From Glandiceps talaboti (Eukaryota > Hemichordata > Enteropneusta > Spengelidae), in contig NC_135571.1 of assembly GCF_964340395.1 (NCBI RefSeq), positions 2,961,611 to 3,025,610 on the forward strand: a stretch of DNA of 64,000 nt. Reading direction: 5' to 3'. The translations under genes and the position numbers were made by a program. This document shows positions 15,466 through 28,195 of the stretch, piece after piece. Position 1 is the first letter of the stretch. Every line of letters starts with the position of its first letter. Under the pieces are notes generated by a model, which saw only the letters and a program-made list of their open reading frames with translations, was not told where the DNA came from and ran no database searches.

Positions 15466-16471
15466 GTTATAGGTTCAGCATATCTGACAAAATGACAACA
15501 AAGATAGACTGACCCAAAATATAAAAACTTCAAAAGAAAATTGACCTTTCCATTCATCAATATATCGATGAAATTACAACCAAATCTATGTTACGGATCC
15601 AAAAATAAAGATGTGTCAGACAGGTTTATCTCCTTGTAAAGAAATTATAGATATATGTACAGGTGTAAATTTACGCGTCGACAAATCAATACTTTGTATG
15701 TAGATAACAACGTGAGGAAGCAACAGTATTATGAGATCTGAGGTGACAAATTGTAGTTGAGAGGCTACGTTGGTGGTAAAACCTATTGTTTGGGGTCGGC
15801 AGCTTAAATTAGGGTCGGTCGGGTTATCAGAACACACAATTCTTTTTATATGGTCTTATTAGTCATGGCATTGCTATGGATGTCAAGAGATTAACTTTAT
15901 CTGAACACGGTTCAATGTGAAATAAGGACGTGGAGATGGCTGTACCACCATAATATAGTATGTCATATAATATGCATAAAGTTCGTTATCTGTCTGACAG
16001 AAAGAAGTTCACCAAACTAAAAAAAAAACACAGACTGTAATTGCGTGCTGGCTAAAGGCTTTTACGAGATAACGTCAGTATGTTACTTTATAAGCTACGC
16101 CAGAAAACAAAAGTATGAAAAGATTACCCGATAATCCTTTAGTTCGTAAAAATGTATGAAAAATAGGGTTAGTCGGTACTATTATTGTAAAATGATACAT
16201 ACTGTATAGTGCCAGAGGTGTGTTAAATATACTAGGTTATCAACTGAATTTTTAGATTGTGGGTTTTACAGATTATAGTGCTTGTTACTGAAAAGAAACA
16301 ACATGAAATGTCTGTATATTGAAATTGAAACTTGTAGCATATAAAAGGCAAGAGTAGATTAAATTTGTATCTTCATGCTCAATCGTTTATCCAGACCAGG
16401 TGATGAATATTATGGAGAATGCAGCAGACATTCTTTCATTTAAATATCAGCACGAATTGTCACTTTTATTA

Positions 16472-16823
16472 CAACTGCCGACATCTGACCATGTACGAAC
16501 GGAACCTGTTACAAACAGGGAAAGTAAACAAATGAATTGGATTAATAACACTTGGCAGAGCATGTTTGAACAACAGAGATTTGTATTACACAACTTGGTT
16601 TGATAAGAACAGTTTTATGGCCTCTTTATGTGTACATGAAATGCAAGGTGAACTGGAAATTTGTTTGTGAATGTGAGCTATTATGTACAGTGACCATAAA
16701 ACTGCTGTTATCAATGATGACATTTAATACATGCCATGTCAAGTGTTATTAATCCAATTCAGTTGTTTACTTTCCTTTGTGTATTAAAGATTCCGTTTGT
16801 CCACGGTCTGGTGTCGGCAGTTG
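16472..16823. mobile_element. palindromic MITE family A, copy 2
   Basis: 352 bp between TA at 16470-16471 and TA at 16824-16825. The ends are CAACTGCCGACATCTGACC and its near complement GGTCTGGTGTCGGCAGTTG. The arms extend inward for well over 100 bp. Same family as 13924. Confidence 0.85.
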
Positions 16824-16825
16824 TA

Positions 16826-18164
16826 CCTAAGCCATACTGTACTTATCACTTCACTCCTTACTTTTCTGTCGCCAATTTTCTTTCAAACTGTAATATCAAT
16901 TACATATTTTTATCGGAATCTTCAAAAACAAATATTCCCTTTCAAAGTGAAAAACAGATACATAGAATACAATTGCAGTGATTACATAAGGTGTTCTAGA
17001 AAAGCTTTGAAGTGTATTTTATCTGGAGCTGAGTATATTTCTAATGTACAGGTGATAATGTCAGAGATGAGATACAATCAGTTGGGAATGGACAAAACCA
17101 TATATACTTCCCTTGGGTAAGATATCACTCTATTATAAATTCATGATAAATGTCTAATCTTTTATACTCTCTATATCATACGAGTGACAAGAGCCTGTTT
17201 TTTTACGTAATACAATATGGAAGGAGTAAATAATTCACCTGTCGCTGTTTGACCAAATCCTTTGTGAAGCCGATTTCTGTCGTGTACCTAAAAAGGCGAC
17301 TGTAAGACGGGGGACGTCTTTGACTCACCATATAAATACATTTAAAGAATTTTATTCATTTTTTTACCAATTTGAACATCTTTCTGTTTTAAATTCACTG
17401 CACGAAAATGTTTGCTTGTAAAGTTAGAATGATCTGGAACATTGTCGTAAAGTGCTTGGAGGGAGTGATCGTGGAAACAACACAAGCCAAGGTGAGATTA
17501 TCTATATCTCCTGTATTAATACTGCCAAGCGTGTCCAGCTAAAAGGAGAGATTATGATAACACGACTTGCTTTACTACCAGATATAACGCACCCACAAGC
17601 TTTTTCCAGGTTTCTGGGTCGTATATCTCGTTTGAACTAGCTGCAACATAAATGCACCCAACCAATCGAAAATCAAATATGGACGCCTCCTTTGACACAC
17701 CCTTTTACGTTCACATTGCCGTAAGAGAGTGTTAATCATGTGGCAAATAAACGCAAGTTTAGTCAGGCGAAAAGGCAAAATTGTGTTCTGAATTAAGAAT
17801 GGTTTCTCGCATTGAGGTGCTTGGCCGCTTTCTAAAGTCAGCCATTCATCTGGAAACCAAGAAGTTATTTAACTTCCTACAGACTATTGCCTTCTTATAA
17901 CACTTTACAAAGCTCAGAGGTTTAATTTTGAGTTCGGTTGCATGATTAGACAAGCGTCATATCTGAAGAAAGCAACGTGGTGATATACCATCTTTGGTCC
18001 AAAGAAGTCAATATACTGCTAACGTTCCCAAAGCTTTTTAATATCACGGAAAGTATGATGGAATCGTACCTAAAAGAATGTCTGAAAACAAATGTCGAGA
18101 TATACAGAGTTCTTCCTATATCTGTTGATATTTATATACCAATTAATCAAAATTTTCATTAAAT
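16826..18164. other. no gene seen
   Basis: AT-rich; no coding signal. A short plus frame at 17452-17640 is unrecognised. Confidence 0.5.
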
Positions 18165-18720
18165 TTTGAACGATTTGAATTGCAGACGATAGAATTTCCC
18201 GCCCAAATTCACGTTTCTTATTTTCCTCGGAGATTGTTTTTGGATGTTGAAATCGACAATTAAATGTTTCATCACTTAAATGTTCAACACTTTGAATGAT
18301 TGCAGACGATAGAATTTGCCGCCAAATTTCATTCTTCTTATTTTCCTCAGATATTTGTTTTTTGGAATGTTGAGATCGACAACTCAACATTTTTAATTAA
18401 ATGTAGAACACTTTGCAAACAAAAGACTTTCTCACCAAAATCCACTCTTCTTATTGAATTCCAAAACGTTTATTTTTGCATTGTTGAACTCGACAATCCA
18501 ATCAAGATTTTAATTTAAAAAATTAATGTCCAACTCTTTTCCCGCGACATAAGAGACTTTCCTGCCAAAATTCAGTCTTTTTATTTTCCTCGGAAACATT
18601 TGTTTTTGCATTGTTGAAATCGACAACCCAATTAATCAACAGTTTTGATTAATGTTTAACACTTTGCAGACGACATAATTTACCGCCAAAATTTTGACTT
18701 TATTTTCCTTTGTTTGCAGT
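18165..18720 (+). repeat. ~120-bp tandem array, five diverged units
   Basis: Units begin near 18182, 18302, 18414, 18541 and 18667 with GCAGACGATAGAATTTCCCG or variants, followed by TTCTTATTTTCCTC and TGTTGAAATCGACAA. Strongly diverged, so old. Small open frames across it are artefacts. Confidence 0.85.
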
Positions 18721-19160
18721 ATAATAGAATGTCGTATAACTATTTACACAAATAGATTGTTTTCAATCATCCGCCAATATCATAATAGTCTGAAAACAAA
18801 CCTCTTTGAATCAGCTTTCGGCAAGATTTAATTTATTGATGATGATAAGCAAAGTAGCTCAAACACCAAATTTAATTTGGAAAAAAAAACATTATGGCGT
18901 TGTATTCACTCGTCACGTATTAGCTCCTTTTGATATTTCCGGAGTTTTTGAAACAAATAAAACATGATTTATTCAAGCTGTTGAAGATATATTTTAATGA
19001 GTTGCGATTGAAAGAACTTCCGGTATTGTCAGTGGAGCAGTGACATTGCAGTGTCTTGTCTTTGAAGTGGTAATTTAACATTGTGCAAAAACTGTTTCTA
19101 CTTTGTAAATTTATTGGCTAACACGTTTAAGAACTACTGGTTTGTTTGATGTGTGAGATA

Positions 19161-19300
19161 CAACTGCTGACATCGAAACATTGACGAACGGAACCTGTTA
19201 CAAAACAGAGAAAGTAAACAACTGAATTGCATTAACAACACGAAGTACAGAGACTTGTTACATATTACATTTCATTATTGGATAAGAACAAAATAGCATT
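19161..19300. mobile_element. family A MITE, left half only
   Basis: Starts after TA at 19160 with CAACTGCTGACATC, continues with GAACGGAACCTGTTAC and AAGTAAACAACTGAATT, then loses similarity near 19300. No matching right arm: truncated or deleted copy. Confidence 0.65.
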
Positions 19301-22300
19301 AAAATTTTAAGATTTTTTTTCCGAGTCGTTCAGAAAAAGTGTGAAATGTTACGAGAAAGCATACAAAATGTACTCCCTGACGATATTTAGTTAAAACATG
19401 GAAGACATAATGTGATGACGTCACGGTTTCTGTTCATTGCTTTCGGAACAAAATGGCAGACTTTCACTTGTAGGCCATATGATGCTAATACATACAGCTA
19501 AAGGATAAATGAGAGAGATATTCAAATCTACCTAGCTCGCCTAGTTTGACAATACTTTAATTAAGATAAGCTCACGTTATCTGATGGAGGCTTTTAGTAT
19601 GAATATCTGGAACCCAAGTAACCTACAACATGTGTAAGCTTACTGATTTAAGAAATAACTATGTTTGCTTCTTGTGTGAACGCATTCTGGTAAATGTTAT
19701 TGATGAGGACTTGTTTCAAAAAATTCACAATTTATTAAATTTCGGTCGTTATTTTGATATCAGAACACTTAGCCTAACAAAAATACAGTTCATGATTAAG
19801 ATTCAAAATTAAACGTGAGATTGTCACAAAGCGAGTGTAAAGAGCTAAAAATGCATCCAAGTAATTCTTGGCGGGAGATTGTTCTGGTGTTTGATTTGTG
19901 TTGAATACATATTTCCAAGCACAATTGACTGTATATGTGTGTTGTAGGACGGTCGTTTCAATTCCATTCACAGTTTTTGACAAAACACCGTAAAATGTAC
20001 ACATCTGACACCGTCAATGTATCGATCGATATTTGTACGAGCCTTTGTCAAACCCTGTATTCAAGCACACACATTCAAAGCGCCAAATTAAAACACACAA
20101 TAATCGTAAAGGAAACATTCCGTTGCCACGTTTATGGTGTAACATCTGTGAATTCCACCACAAAGGATGCTAAATAACTCGCAATTAGTATTACTGTTTA
20201 TTTTACACAAAATGATTTTTGTCGGCATTTGTGATTTACACAGTTGATAAAAATAAATTTGATTCTATCCATCTGAGTATCGTGTTACATGTTACACAGT
20301 TTATAATATGCACACTGTTTGTACAAAGGTGGTGACGCATGAATGTAGTATCTTCTCTTTTTTCGCATGATATGATGAAATTTATAATGATAATTATTAA
20401 ACCTATGTTGTGTTGAAAACCGCGAATCTGACGACTACAAACGTCAGACTAGACATCATAGAATTACAATTGTTTTTTCAATTTTCTAATCTTTCGTAAA
20501 TTTATTGATTTATTTTGAAGCAAAATATGCGTAGGATGTTTATTGTACGGTACACGCCAATATTAAAATGGATTTGAAAAGCACATCTGGGTAAAAAAAA
20601 TCTGGTGTAAAAATATTTATTTAGAAGTAACGGCATGTATTGCTTGTTCACAACTCAAATGACCATTGAAATGGACCATAATTTCATAAAAAAAGCACGA
20701 TTGGAAAAGATCAGTATGAAATATTTATTGATAGTTATTATTTTGATTATTACAACATACCATACTGTGTTCAAATTGGTTGAGCTTTACACGACAACAT
20801 AAAACGCGGGAAAAATAACAATGATTTCAATTAACCGAGCGTTATTTTCTAGTTGTCGTCTGCCGCGACCTAATCCCGCCAACCTCAATCATAATTAGAA
20901 TAATTGATCACAGCACTTTTCATTTCTTTTGGAAAAGCGATTACTGTTTCTATAAAAAAATAATAAACCCACACAAATGAGGAAATATTTTAAATGCCCC
21001 GAAGAAAAACTGACAATATGGAAGGAACGTCAATAAAAGATATCGATGTATTATTCGACAAAGCTTATTGAAATGTACCTTATTTAAAACTTTAAATCAG
21101 ATAAGAGGTTAGCTGCGCTTGGTGCTACAAGTTTCTTCAAAGCGCGGGTGTATTCCGCAGACTACAAGAGAAAATTGGGGTTTCACAGACGGCTTCAATT
21201 TATTGTTGTTATTTATACAGCTGATTTCTATTTTTGACAACGCCAAATGTATAACATTGTCGAGTATTAAAAGAACTCACCAGAATATACGTATGAGGAT
21301 GTTATACACAATTTAGATTTATCTAGAAGTGGGAAATTGAAAAGGTTATAATTTCATTATGACGCCCCAAAGAAATCATTCCCGCCTAAAACTTTATCGT
21401 CTGGTGTTATTGCTACTCAACAGTTCGGCTTCGTTTACAGTGCGTGTAAAATTTGATGAAAAAAAGGTGATAAGTATAAACCAGGAATCGTAAAGTGGTG
21501 ACAGGAATACTGATATACCAATGGAAATAAACCATTAACCTCTACACTACGAAAATGTATGTGAAAATACGAAAATTTGTGTTTAGTAGGTTATCGTAAA
21601 AAGCAAGCTTTTCAGATCAAAATTTTGATGACAATTTGTTAATGAGAAATGTGTCTGTGATTTGAAACTTTCATTTTATGACATTACGCAATATTTTTTT
21701 GTGAACGCTATTTCTTTATTCTGTTGAAATGAAGGCGGGATTTGGAAGAGTTTCAAATTCATCAATAATTTTGACAGCAATTCCATCTGTAGAAATATCT
21801 TTATAATTTCAATCTAAAATGTCAGGACATTATGCGAAGAATTTTAGAATTACAATAATTTGTTTCCATAAAAGACAAGAATTCAAAATGCTTAAATTGC
21901 GTTTCGTGTGGAACTCGATCGATACAAGGGAATTTGAACGCCGTCAATGCGTATAGTTAATAGCAGAGCGTTGTTACAACCTCCTGTCAACAAGGTACTC
22001 CATTTTCTATTCCTACGTCCATTACTTCCCCGCGCTGAGTTATTTTCTTCTCCACAAATAGATACGAGTTATTTTTCGTTGAAATTCTATAATTCTGTGG
22101 AGGTTCCCGTTACATTTTCCACTTCATTATATTCTGCGGTGTTGTAATGAGAAAATGACAACTCGTCGGCGAATTGTTACCAGGTCATACAAATTACAAT
22201 ACTTGTTATAGAAAATGAGACGCGGGTAAGGAGAGCCCTCAAAGCGCTATACACTATAGTTGTCAACTGTCGTCAACTGCAAATTAGGCGGTTCACAAAC

Positions 22301-23334
22301 CCTTATTTGTAGATATAAAAAGACGTATTTTTTAGAGAGCGTGTCGTTATTAAGTCGTGTGACAGTGCTCCTTCATGCAGAGTACCTGTATGTTTTAACA
22401 GAAAAGATATGACTTTTTTTTAAAGAGCGCGAAAAAAATTCCAAATGAACTTGTACGGATGATACGTTTATAAAAACATCTCCGGTATAACACGGTAGAG
22501 TAAATGACAACAAAGGTCACTCACGTGTTACAACCAATAATTTTTTACTACATTATCGGTTAGAAAACGTTACCACGTTATCGGTTTAATTAATTGATAC
22601 ATTATCGGTAGTTACACTACGTCACTGTTGGAAATGTTTGACGACATTATTTGATTGCTACGTTATCGGTTGTTTGCTGCGTTATCAGTTATAAATTAAA
22701 CGTGACAAGGCAATATTAAATATTTACTGTAAAAGATAATACAAAATGTATTGTGTTTCTCTGGTTACGGCAGTCTTAGGCGAAATATCGAATAATTTAT
22801 GCACAGTTTTATTATTTTAAGTATATCATATTCTTAATGTAAGAGCTGACACTCAATAAGATGCTACGTCTAAATGAAAGTAAAATAACGGAAATATTAT
22901 GTTCCAGATTGCGTCTCTGTTTTTCACAAGTATCAGTTTCACAATTTATTATTGACAGTATATAATCTTTCCCGCCAAAGCTTGTAGTGACAAACATTTC
23001 CTGTTTAAATTTGTGGAATTATTTGGAATATCAACGTGGGAATATCAACGTAATTCTGGACTAGAATGGGAGACAGGCTATGTTTACGTGCATAAATATA
23101 CGAACTGCAGGTTAAAAAGGCAAAAATACAAAATTAAAACAAAAATTATAAAAAAAAATGTCAGTCGCCAGAATCGTTCTCACATGCACACTGTCTATAG
23201 CTATGGACGGCAAGGCTACATAATGGTATACCTATTACGGTATTTCTCCCTGCACTAACTGTAATTAGAGTATTAAATTTTTAACAGCCAACCTACAATA
23301 TAGCCGCTGAAAAATATTAAAATGCAAATAATTA
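19301..23334. other. no gene identified
   Basis: AT-rich with scattered CCCGCC motifs. If the candidate exon at 25.2 kb is real, its next exon may lie here, but I could not find one. CRE octamer at 19416-19423. Confidence 0.45.
22535..22690 (+). repeat. cluster of ACRTTATCGGTT motifs
   Basis: (A/C)(C/G)(A/G)TTATC(G/A)GT(T/A) occurs five times at uneven spacing (about 22549, 22575, 22599, 22659 and 22678), with diverged relatives between. Either a very degenerate short tandem repeat or a cluster of binding sites (core ACCGATAA on the other strand). Confidence 0.5.
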
Positions 23335-23510
23335 GACATGTGCATATTAATTAGTGGTCGATTTTATCCAAATTGAAATCGTGATCGCGTTTGGGCGCTG
23401 ATTTTAGGGTGCGGACTCAAAAATCAATTAATTGGATCATGATCATTATTGTTGAACCATAGTGTGTTTACTGCTACACAAATGTTTTTACCCACAGGTA
23501 AGTCAATAAC
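23335..23510 (-). repeat. dispersed repeat family D, copy 2
   Basis: Reverse orientation. GGGCGCTGATTTTAGGGTGCGG is the complement of the shared core; it also shares a GTAAACACAC...ATGG flank with the copy at 35.9-36.1 kb. Confidence 0.6.
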
Positions 23511-23851
23511 ATGAAGGATGTATGGATATTATGTATTAAGCCATATATCTGACAAAATTGTTCCAAAAATGTTCCAGATGAAGCTAGTACAGCCATTCTC
23601 CAGCCTGAGACGTCGAATTTTTTATCTTAATTTACTGCGGCTTCAAGTGAGTAATGTTCATTACCGAGTACCGCATGTACATTCATGTATAACTTTATGA
23701 ATACAGTTTCTCTAAGACCCAAACTCGGGTAATTTTTAGGAATGCCCGAAAATTACACGTCATCGCATCTAAGTTTGTAAAAATGTTATCATAAAGATCT
23801 GTCCTTTACTTGTACAGTGACGTTTCAGAAACCTGAATAAGTCTTTATATC

Positions 23852-24241
23852 CAACCCACGAAAAAATACCAGTGCCTTTGCGTGAATGAGGTGGACCAAG
23901 GAAAGACTTCACCAAGACAAAATTAGGTAAGAACACCAATACAACAGTTACTGATACAAAAACAACAATGGGTGCCTTTGATGTTGGTTCATGCTATGCT
24001 TTTATGGGGGGGGGGGGGGGGGGGTTAAATGTCTGTTGAAATTATAATGTAATAGTAACAGTCCGGCGTACTCAATGTTATAACATGTAGTGTTCTATCA
24101 GTAAGCAAGTCGTCGTGGAATCCTGTCTGTTTACACTTGATAAGTTACCAACACTATTACATTGTTATGTCCTTGCATGAAACTTGCCTCACTCCTACTT
24201 ATCTCAAGCAAGCAAACTCATCGGTGTTTTTTCGCCGGTTG
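23852..24241. mobile_element. TA-flanked MITE family B, copy 1
   Basis: 390 bp. The left end CAACCCACGAAAAAATACC pairs with the right end, which reads CAACCGGCGAAAAAACACC on the other strand and abuts TA. Inner part shares AAGGAAAGACTTCAC and the AGTTAC(C/T)...GTTTA block with the other copies. Holds a 19-G run at 24006-24024. Orientation opposite to copies 2 and 3. Confidence 0.8.
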
Positions 24242-24244
24242 TAT

Positions 24245-25190
24245 AAAAGGTTACCACAAAAAAAACTGTCAGATCTGGGCAAGCCAACCTTTAATCTCAC
24301 TTTATACTTTTGTTGATAATCATAAAGAGCAATCAATAAAGGAAGAATGGGTAGGAATCAGTTGCAATCGTTGAGTTATTCCTAGTCTGCTAAGAGTCAT
24401 GTGGTTGTGTTTAAAATGAAAAATCATGTTCGATCAAGTAACACATTATAGTACGAGTGTTTGGACATACAACATGGCCGATGAACCTTTAACGATCACA
24501 AAGGCCATAGTGTCAGTGCCAAAATTTAAACAAAGACAAACAAACAGATCACATTTTGTCAGTCTCATCTTTAACTTTTCAACAGCGGCCTCGCACGCAT
24601 GAACTTTTCACCATGACAAATTATAGTACACATTTATACGCTCAGATAGTTGGACGTTGCGTGTGCGTTTTTTCAATTTTTTTTCTGGAGATCATAGAAA
24701 TCACGGCAGTTTATGTTGCACACACTTAAGTACAGCAGACGATTTTATCTGACTGTTTCCTGTGTTCTGTCGCTTTCAAACCCTTATCAATTCTGGCAGC
24801 AAATGATGATTGACAGGTGCTAAAATTATCCCAACGATAAACGGTAGATATCAACTATTTTACCTAAGCCATTTCCCGACAAAATTATTAATACAGAATT
24901 TTGATTTTAAATAAACCTTTTTGCGTATTCCAACTTTATTTAAGACGGGGATATTATAAATTAGCTTCAATTAGTAAATGTCGTCAAAAAATTGAACAAT
25001 AATGACGAAATTTGTCAAAAAACATAAAATCATAGCCTCCGTGCTTTCGCGTATTTTTCAATAACAGTAAAGGAATTTTATAGACATCATAATTCTTTGA
25101 TCGTGTTGTAATCTTTATATCTCCGAGTTGAAAAGGACCTTTGAGTTTACATGTGGGGGAAAATAAAGCAATTTTACGCGGTTTTACTCA
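24245..25190. other. no gene seen; possible intron of the 25.2-kb candidate
   Basis: AT-rich. It would be the first part of the intron after the candidate signal-peptide exon. Confidence 0.4.
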
Positions 25191-25191
25191 C

Positions 25192-25288
25192 CTAAAACAT
25201 ATGTAGTTGAAAGTGCAATGAGAGCGACCAAGCGTAGACCCGGAACTCTGAAACACATGATCGTTTGCTCCCAGAAGATCAAGTTCAT
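25192..25288 (-). CDS. candidate first coding exon, signal peptide, protein unknown
   Basis: A minus-strand ATG at 25286-25288 opens a frame reading MNLIFWEQTI, then MCFRVPGLRLVALIALSTTY and VLG. A second in-frame ATG at 25256-25258 would start at MCFR. Arg residues followed by a Leu/Ala/Ile-rich core and a small-residue end look like a signal peptide. The exon ends at a consensus donor (TTTTAG|GTGAGT) in phase 1, the usual phase after a signal peptide in secreted and membrane receptors. The frame is open upstream for about 130 nt without another ATG. I could not find the next exon at lower coordinates, so the product is unknown and chance is not excluded. Confidence 0.45.
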
Positions 25289-25299
25289 TGCGACTACAG

Positions 25300-25950
25300 G
25301 CGACACAAGTCCTCCGTTAAATAGTCGTGCTCCCGATGTGACGTTCACTATGAGTAGATCATTTCCAATGGCATAATGAAAATTACTTGCAAATTAGACG
25401 GCAACTAATGAGGATTTCGGTAGTTCATCCATCAACGGAAACGATAGCGGTGAAAGGTTACCTGGTCCCTGACGTAGCTGGACGAAGAGGCAAAAAAAAA
25501 AACCGAAGTCTAAAAATCGGTAGAATTGTTTTATCTCTACGTAGATACGCATAGGCACTTTAGTTTTTTCGAGTCGTTATCCTGGCGTGTTTCTGAGATG
25601 ATATTTCTCTTCTTCTCTGTCTACTTCTACGCTGACGACACACTTCAGCCTACGCATCTGCGCAGAAGTGAGTCGCCACCACAGTATATCCAACCGGCTT
25701 GCGAAATGTGGCGGAATTCTTTCTGTAGCTCACTCTCAATTTTCGATGGCTTTTGAAAAAAAACTTTGAGCTGTGTGCGCATGTCGATGAAGCAAACAAT
25801 CCGAGTAACAGATTGTCCTTTCACTGCTATTACAGCGACGTGAAACGTAAACTATTTGTATTACCATCGTAATTTCGAATTCCAATCTGTGTGATGGGCG
25901 AAAACTGAGAATGTCGGTTGCTTAGCAACGCACTAGCTCAGTCTTTTTAA
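25300..25950. promoter_or_regulatory. candidate promoter region beside the signal-peptide exon
   Basis: This block lies 5' of the candidate exon at 25.2 kb. It has more CpG than the surrounding AT-rich DNA (for example around 25440-25480 and 25620-25700) and holds a perfect RFX-type X-box at 25917-25929. No TATA box was identified. A plus-strand open stretch at 25526-25756 has no recognisable product. Confidence 0.3.
25917..25929. promoter_or_regulatory. perfect palindromic X-box (RFX-type site)
   Basis: GTTGCTTAGCAAC fits the X-box consensus GTTRCY-N(0-3)-RGYAAC exactly on both half-sites. X-boxes bind RFX factors and are common upstream of ciliary genes in animals. It lies about 630 bp upstream of the candidate minus-strand start codon, far for a classical X-box. 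An imperfect copy is at 44467-44479. Confidence 0.5.
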
Positions 25951-26599
25951 CAAATTGATTGGCGGGTTATCAAAAAGAGTGATTATTCTTATGTTTCAGA
26001 TGACTTTGTTGCACAGCGTTTATAAGCATATCGAAATTCGACTCCGCAATTTTCTTTGTAACAAATATGTTCTTATCTTTTTTGTTAGCGAATATGCTTT
26101 CCTGCCTTGAAGGAATGTTTAATGGAAAACGTGTTATTTGACTTGGACAGTATGTTATCCTTTAAAAAGTGCATAATTAACTACTTGTATTTTTCCGGAA
26201 GCATGATATTAAGTCATGTATACGGACGACGCCAATGTCGGTACATATTGTCTAGAAAATATGTTTCCATATATTTTACCAAGTATACAATGTGCCTCTG
26301 GGCAGAATTTCACTGAAAATCGAAGTTCTTAAAACTTAAGTCTATCCAACCTTTGATATGTGGAAGCTAAATTGCTTCTGATCGTTTCGAAATTTGGGTG
26401 TCCACCAACCTGTTTTCAAGGGAATCGCTACTATTTTTCCCATATTTTTTGGCCATATTGGATTTGGCGGCCATATTGGATTCTGAAATTTTGACCTCTA
26501 TGTCAAAAATTTGCATGGTAACCCCTGTTTTTTTCTTCTTAATTTTAAATGAGAATGGGGTGATGTTTTCCAAACATAGTAATAGCAAACGTTCGAACA

Positions 26600-26770
26600 G
26601 TTTATTTCAAGGTAAACATGACTTGTCAGCAACTCGTTTTTATAGGATGAGAACTAAAATGATTCAAACATCCCCCCCCCCTCCTTCTCCCCATAAAAGA
26701 ATTTAGTTTTGTTTTATCCTACATTCAACTATTGATCTCACTCCTAAGTTTCACCAACATAATCTTAGCA
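26600..26770 (+). repeat. dispersed repeat family F, copy 1
   Basis: Shares TTTTATCCTACATT(C/G)AACTATTGA and the C-rich tract before it with 32245-32480. Also adjoins a block (26400-26580) with GGCCATATTGGATT-type repeats typical of dispersed invertebrate sequence. Confidence 0.6.
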
Positions 26771-27234
26771 AGATGTTGTATCCATCAACATAATATTATG
26801 CAATAGCTCGGCCATTGCAGACTTCAAACAGGAAATTGAGAATACAGTGCCCTCGCTCAAATTGGGGGCATCATCACCTCATACATAGTGCCGTTTCTTA
26901 AGAGCTTTGTTCCTTTTATTCTGTAGAAGTGTAAATCAGGGATGTTTTTTCGCATTGTTCAGACATCGATGAAAACAGCAGTTCTCTATGATTAACCGAG
27001 TATTAAACCTATACCGTGTATACCCAAGGTACACATTGACAGGAAGTAGAGCGCCACAGTGGCAAATTTTGAAAAGGCCTATAGACACATGATATGCTGT
27101 ATGTAGGTAGATTGCACATGTTCAGACATTCAAATATTAACTTTATAGTGACTACACAGGTCACACAATGAAACTTTTCACAGTGAGGGGTCAAGCTCTG
27201 TTATCATTATTGCGTTTATCTTAACATGAAAGTT

Positions 27235-27382
27235 TGTAGCCAGTCAAACTGAACCTGACATCTCATCTTACCAAAAGTACACGCCCATTCTACAATGGCT
27301 GTAGCCTTGTAGTCAGTCTAACTGAACCTGATATCGCATCTTACCAAAACTATACGCTCATCCTAAAATGGCTGTAGCCTCC
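27235..27382 (+). repeat. 74-bp tandem duplication
   Basis: Two units: TGTAG(C/T)CAGTC(A/T)AACTGAACCTGA(C/T)AT...CTTACCAAAA...CAATGGCTGTAGCC, at 27235 and 27309. Confidence 0.85.
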
Positions 27383-27834
27383 CTTTGTGATCACCCGCGT
27401 ACCATATTGCCATGTCAATGAACCCTGTACACGGCTACAGAGCTGCCCACAACTACCACACACATTACTTGTCAGAACGGGTTTAGCTCGAATATCCCTT
27501 CTGCATTGTGATAGCACATAAAAGGTACTGTGTTGTTGGGGGGGGGGGGGTATTTTGTATGAACTTGCGGGTGAATTTAAAAAGCAGGTGGGCTTTTTAA
27601 GCATAGTGTTTGGTTATTTAAGTGTTTGTACATGATATGTTTATACTACAAATGTGTTCTACTTCATGACTATCATTCCGTAATTGAGAGCTACGTTAGG
27701 ATGTGTCGTGTTTCATTACCAGTAGAGATAATCAGGTGTCAAGTTGCTTCATTAAAGAAAGATATTAAGCAGAGAATCAGTTGTACATGACTGTACGTGC
27801 ATATGCATTGTGTTTGTTGAAACATGGGATATAT

Positions 27835-27836
27835 AG

Positions 27837-27888
<52 letters not shown>

Positions 27889-27964
27889 CTCGTTGTTGTT
27901 GTTGTTGTTGTGGTGGTGGTGGTGGTGGTGGTGGTGGTGGTGGTGGTGGTGGTGGTGGTGGTTG

Positions 27965-27995
<31 letters not shown>

Positions 27996-28017
27996 GGTGG
28001 TGGTGGTGTTGTTGTTG

Positions 28018-28049
<32 letters not shown>

Positions 28050-28080
28050 GGTGGTGGTGGTGGTGGTGGTGTTGTTGTTG

Positions 28081-28112
<32 letters not shown>

Positions 28113-28125
28113 GGTGGTGTTGTTG

Positions 28126-28157
<32 letters not shown>

Positions 28158-28195
28158 GGTGGTGGTGGTGGTGGTGGTTGTGTTGTTGTTGTTCT
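27835..28195 (+). repeat. trinucleotide mosaic (GAT)n, then alternating (GTT)n and (GGT)n blocks
   Basis: GAT to 27888, then at least four alternations of GTT and GGT blocks of 20-60 bp. The strand is C-free over about 300 bp. All long frames in it are homopolymeric and rejected. Confidence 0.95.

Larger units (their letters stand above)
14270..16470. other. no gene seen
   Basis: Short repeat 15111-15202 and a weak tRNA-like piece at 15380; otherwise unremarkable AT-rich DNA. Confidence 0.55.
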
